Assembly: GCA_963971285.1 (NCBI GenBank)
Contig: OZ020258.1
Span: 2,790,001 to 2,854,000 of the forward strand
Reading direction: 5' to 3'
DNA from: Astropecten irregularis
Lineage: Eukaryota > Echinodermata > Asteroidea > Paxillosida > Astropectinidae
DNA length: 64,000 bases
Shown here: positions 59,405 through 64,000 of the stretch, in pieces
Position numbering within the stretch: position 1 is the stretch's first letter
Layout of the letters: each line of letters begins with the position of its first letter
Position numbers and translations under genes: made by a program
Notes under the pieces: generated by a model
The model's input: the letters and a program-made list of their open reading frames with translations, nothing else
Database searches by the model: none
What the model was told of the DNA's origin: nothing

Positions 59405-60016
59405 AGAGAGTAACAACTGGGTTATCCTGGGCTATGTGGACCTGTTGAGTATAACCACCTGAGATATTGTGCTTTATGTGGACCTGTTGAGTAGCACCTA
59501 GGATATTCTGGGCAATGTGGACCTGTTGAGTACCACCTGAGATATTTTGGGCTATGTGGACCCGTGAGTACCACCTAGGATATTCTGGACTATGTGGACC
59601 TGTTGAGTACCACCACCTGATATATTATGGACTATGTGGACCTGTTGAGTAGCACCTAGGATATTCTGGGCTAAGTGAACCTGTTGAGAAGCACCTAGGA
59701 TATTCTGGGCTATGTGGACCTGTTGAGTACCACCTGAGATATACTGGGCTATGTGGAACTGTTGAGTAGCACCTAGGATATTCTAGGCTATGTGGACCTG
59801 TTGAGTAGCACCTAGGATATCCTCGGCTATGTGGACCTGTTGAGTAGCACCTAGGATATTCTGGGCTATGTGGACCTGTTGAGTACCACCTGAGATATTC
59901 TGGGCTATGTGGACCTGTTGAGTACCACCTGGGATATTCTGGGCTATGTGCACCATGAGTACCACCTGAGCTATCCTAGGGTACAATTGTATGTGGACTT
60001 GTTCAGTAGCACCCTG
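59405..60016. repeat. 39-bp minisatellite, about 15 units
   Basis: The unit is GAGTAGCACCTAGGATATTC followed by TGGGCTATGTGGACCTGTT, with a second variant GAGTACCACCTGAGATATTC. The two variants alternate irregularly, which suggests unequal exchange between subtypes. Confidence 0.95.
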
Positions 60017-60825
60017 GATCTTACAGGCTACGTATAAGACACTGCACACAACCTATAATAGCCTTGGAATCGCTAATGTCACTGCGCTTGAATCACTTAC
60101 CAGATGGTGGGTGTATATTTTATTTCGGGCTGGGCTAGCAATTTCAATTTCCTTCCTGCTTGGGAGAAATTGACAAACAACTTCCCACAAGCGTCGCCCC
60201 AGGAAGTAGTTAGTCAACTAGCATACATCAGAGAACCCTAAGAAAATATCACCTCCCCCTGCCCTTCCCAGTATCCAAAATGTGATTAGAAACTGCTGTG
60301 CTGCTATCTGCACAAGGTCAATGTCAGTGACCTACAGTGGATGGGAAGATACTAAGCTGGCCAGACAGATCTAGAAGGATTCACAACTAAGATGTTTATC
60401 GTGATTTGTATCCATCCCGAGGATAGTAGTCATAGCCTTCAGATAATTTTGATAGAGGATTTCCTTCAGTGTCAGACTGCCCATGTTTCGTGCGTGGACC
60501 TTGATTTAATACTTCAGAGTGCCACTGTCAAGGATGGTTTTGCAAAACTGCCAGGGGGGTTTAGCATGGTACCCTGCAGGTATGGGTGTGAAAATGTGCA
60601 CAGAATCTGCTTGTTCATTACAAAGACGACATAGGGTTTCACTCCGCGAGAATGCACTTCCTTGGCCCCTTAGCTGCGGCAGAAAACGCTCGATCGGAAG
60701 TCACAGAACGTAGCGGGCTGATGAGATGGAATGACATTGTAATGGACATGTACAGTATGACTGATTACTGAAGGTTTGAAGGAACAAAATCTCATCTGGC
60801 AAGCTGTGTTTGTCAAACGGCACAT

Positions 60826-60935
60826 TTCAGGCTCATCAAATTTGCTTTTGCCTAGCCATTCAGGAAATGTGGCCAAGCGACCAATTTGGGGCTCAGTAAG
60901 TTTGCTTTTGCTTGTCCATTTCAGGAAATTTTGTC
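60826..60935 (+). repeat. short tandem duplication, about 67 bp x 2
   Basis: GGCTCATCAAATTTGCTTTTG...CCATTCAGGAAATG is repeated as GGCTCAGTAAGTTTGCTTTTG...CCATTTCAGGAAATT. No coding role visible. I see no gene from 60.0 to 63.0 kb. Confidence 0.6.
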
Positions 60936-62373
60936 CAGGTGATGGACACAGCATTCTGTTCCCGAACGTCCAGTTTGAACACAAAGCTCTATACAGAACC
61001 ACAAATATATACCGTAAATTCAAAAAGGGTCCATCATGAGTTCACTTCAAGCCTTCAGTAAATTACATCATGATTGTGTACCCACATCATGCAAACCTTC
61101 AAACCATGATAGAGAAACATGTGAGGATGACGTCTAAATACAAACATGTGTATATCAGGTATGTTCCCTCATTGGTCCGCAACACACAGTGAGACGCCTC
61201 AGCACGCCTGCGGACAGTCTATCCCTTGACAAGGGGGCTTGATGGCCCCAACTTGGCCAAAGTCCAAGGAGCCCGGAGCCTTCAAGGAATGATGGATTTG
61301 GGCAGATTCAGGAAAAGTTAGCCCTCCAACGTAAACAATGCCCAAGAATGGATTAGGGTGACACTAAAAGACAGACAATGGCTGATTATACACTAGAAAT
61401 AAAACCTGCGTTTAGAAATGACTGATGCTAGCAAATGACAATGAAACGAAAATCACCATGAAATCGTGGACTATGGCGAATGGTGCCTCTAAGTGCTGTA
61501 TCTGTGTATGTACAAATTTGACAATATTTGTATTAGAAAACAAAAACTGACCCATAAACAAAAATTTAAAGGGAAATTTTGGCTGTCCTCTAATACAAAG
61601 TGGGACTAACCTCACAAAGCTGTCATCTAAATACATTACGGTTTATACAGCTAAGCACCAAAATGAAAAACGGATTACCAGCCAAAATCCAATACACATT
61701 GTGTGACATTTTGACCGGTTTTTCCTTCTTAGACAAGGCCCTTTGTGCTAAGCAATTTTTTTCGCTGCTTAGCAGTTCCCTCAAGCTGGCCCCAAGATGG
61801 TAATTCCAGGTTTCAGACTCGAGTCCTGGTCCAGCAAAATCGATTTCCAAGAGTCCCCTTCTTTTCATTTCTACCTTGTTTAGAAAACAAATAGTTTTCA
61901 ATAATCTTCACAACAAATTTTGAGTTTTGTCCCAAAATTTACGACACAGACAGAGATGACTGTTGCCACGGAGATCCCTGGTTATTCAGACTGTTTTGAT
62001 TTGGGATTTTTTTTTTCAGACAAGGCCGCAAACCAATATAGTTTTCCAGATTTTCCTCACCACCTTCCTGCCCCGCAAGGATTTGTCGAGGTATTTCGGT
62101 TACAGGAAGACTGGTGCATGAGTTTCAAGCAGGGCGGGGTAGAAGTTTACTTGCAAGGAAATGCGCAGAAGGCACACAGAATTAGGGCTGGAAATATTTC
62201 ATTAAAGTCGAGGCCGTTTCAGAGTGTGAGCGACATGTCTACATACCTAGGGGATGATGACAGCAACATTTTTTTTTGTCATCAGGAATTTTTGCTTTTT
62301 TAATAATACAGACAGTTCTTTCTATAAACTAAACTCTACACAGCTTATAACTTAAGCAGTATTCAGGTAACAC

Positions 62374-62605
62374 CTGGGCCAATTTCACAGGCCTGCTTAA
62401 AAATTTGCTAAGCTTAACATTTCTGTTTTAATAAAAACAGGATTAGCAACAAAAATTCCGTGTGTTGCGTACCACTTGCGACTGTTCTATGACTGTTGTT
62501 CGCTGAGCATGAATGTCAATGAAATTCTTAATGGTGGTTTCTTTTATTGAGCGAAACATTTTGTGCTAACCAATTTTGTTATGCTTAACAGCTCCATGAA
62601 ATTGG
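62374..62605. mobile_element. GGGCCAATTTCACAGG MITE
   Basis: Left end CTGGGCCAATTTCACAGGCC, right end AGCTCCATGAAATTGGCA; interior CTAAGCTTAACA. A lone relative lies at 61620-61797. Confidence 0.65.
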
Positions 62606-63091
62606 CACTTGGTCCCATGGCAGCTGTTAATAAAGAAATTTTCAAGCTAAGATTGCTTTTTAGCAAAGCAGCTCCATAAAACTACCCCCCTTCATGTACA
62701 TGTATGTATGCTTTGCAATTTCCAACTCCATATGAATATGTCTTTGAAACAAAATGTTCTAAAATTTGTTTTCCTGTTGTCCACCATGCCCTTGCAAACA
62801 AAGGAATTCATCTGGAGACAATAAGCTTCTAGCTTCTTGCTTCCGACATATCACCTTGAAGCGTTAACACTTCATTGGCAAGTTTTTATCCCTCATGGGG
62901 TTAGAATTTGGAGCCTGACAGCTTAGTAATCAATAGTAATTGGACTGAAGTGTATTAAGTGAGGTGTTGACATAATTATCTGAAAACAACCTGAAGGATT
63001 CGCATCAGGGGAAAGGATTTTTCTCTCAGGTCATGGTAGCTCTAAATATTTCAAATATGCTGCACAGGATTGATAGCAAATTTGGATGTCG

Positions 63092-63771
63092 GTCACTTCG
63101 CCCACTTTCCACTTCGCCCATAACCACTTCGCCCACAACCACTTCGCCCACGCGTCACTTCGCCCACTTACCACTTCGCCCACTTACCACTTCGCCCACT
63201 TACCACTTCGCCCACGAGTCACTTCGCCCACGCGTCACTTCGCCCACTAATTACCAACGCAATTTTAAATACATGTATAAACAAAGTTTAACAACAAATA
63301 AGCTTATTATCACAAACCCTGACCACGAAGGAATTCCCACCTTCAATTACTTCTAGATTTACAATGCAATTCGTAGGCAATAACATAATTATAATTATAT
63401 TTATATACCCAATAAAAAGCACTCCCAAACTAAATTATTTACTTACTATATTTACCTATTATTACTCATAAAAATAACAACATTATAATGACTCTTTCCT
63501 TCCCAACCTTCCATGAAAAATATACCCAATTATCTATCACACAATAATTATGTTCAGATTTTACAAAAAAAGTTGCGGTGTGTGCTCTGTTATGTTGCGG
63601 CTGTTCATGTATGGATGTTGTGTATGGCAGCGTGGGCGAAGTGACGCGTGGGCGAAGTGGCCAGTGGGCGAAGTGGTGAATGGGCGAAGTGACGCGTGGG
63701 CGAAGTGACGTGTGGGCGAAGTGGTTGGGGGCGAAGTGGTTGTGGGCGAAGTGGAAAATGGGCGAAGTGAC
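63092..63771. mobile_element. element whose inverted ends are 16-bp tandem arrays (CACTTCGCCC type)
   Basis: The left end (63094-63248) is ten units of 15-16 bp, such as CACTTCGCCCACTTAC. The right end (63632-63771) is nine units of the inverse, such as GTGGGCGAAGTGACGC. About 380 bp of AT-rich non-coding DNA separates them. Unit length and core (ACTTCGCCC here, ACTCGCCC at 35.8 kb) suggest that the two elements are related. Confidence 0.7.
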
Positions 63772-64000
63772 TGTAAAACGCAAATTTAAGGAGATACTGT
63801 TGTTGCTTTGATTGTCCCTGGTCATTGCCTTGATGCCCCTTATTAAGCTGCACATGAAATTCGAATTGTTCTAATTGAGGAGACCTTGTCTACCAGTACC
63901 TGCCATTTTGCCAACAGGCCTGCCGATATTTGCGGGACATTGGTGGACTCACAACACTTTTGTTGGGTCCTGCTGGACATCTAAGATTGCTGGCCATCTC

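Noticed and set aside
59405-60016. CRISPR-like regular repeats
   Set aside because: Units are head to tail without unique spacers, and the DNA is eukaryotic; a minisatellite explains it.
60392-61039. Two moderate open frames at 60.4-61.0 kb
   Set aside because: The second spans a local tandem duplication, and neither shows a family motif or good splice signals.
61920-62303. 128-codon open frame after 61.9 kb
   Set aside because: No recognisable motif and no splice partners, and its beginning overlaps low-complexity T runs; not enough to call a gene.

Overview
The window is animal nuclear DNA. All coding capacity is in short exons with GT-AG introns, one gene is an intronless kinase, and the spaces between exons are packed with small non-autonomous DNA transposons, tRNA-derived SINEs and minisatellites. 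Tandem ENPP genes, a USP14 orthologue about as long as the human protein, and dense fold-back MITEs suit an invertebrate deuterostome. I favour an echinoderm, but this is an inference from general appearance, not from a diagnostic marker.

Layout: (1) 1.6-11.7 kb, two tandem + strand ectonucleotide pyrophosphatase/phosphodiesterase genes of the ENPP6/ENPP7 type, with identical intron phases. Both carry Ser at the catalytic nucleophile position and end in a GPI-anchor-like tail. A degenerate duplicate of the 3' end of the first copy lies between them. (2) 13.7-15.1 kb, an intronless STK35/PDIK1L-type kinase on the - strand, followed by 42-bp repeats; a one-base slip separates it from a membrane segment. 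(3) 15.6-18.5 kb, a transposon cluster: a hAT element with a perfect 8-bp target duplication, a Harbinger-like MITE and a TTAA-flanked MITE. (4) 18.9-29.9 kb, a complete 13-exon USP14 gene (+), 497 aa. (5) 32.8-33.6 kb, NDUFS5 (-), a complex I subunit with twin CX9C motifs, convergent with USP14. (6) 36.7-44.4 kb, a 10-exon gene (+) for a 606-aa protein that joins an EF-hand-like N-terminus, a charged coiled coil and a C-terminal region resembling the stalk and microtubule-binding domain of dynein heavy chain, without any motor. (7) 48.9-64 kb, two - strand terminal-exon groups of genes I do not recognise, very large minisatellites, and fold-back elements.

The genes do not form one pathway; they are ordinary neighbours in an animal genome. 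The points most worth following are the EF-hand/dynein-stalk protein, the Ser-nucleophile ENPP pair, an ENPP splice acceptor that appears to be supplied by a SINE, two insertions whose terminal inverted repeats are themselves 16-bp tandem arrays, a perfect 37-bp intronic hairpin, and the frameshifted kinase. Exon borders were placed by hand from reading frame, splice consensus and family alignment; no transcript evidence was available.
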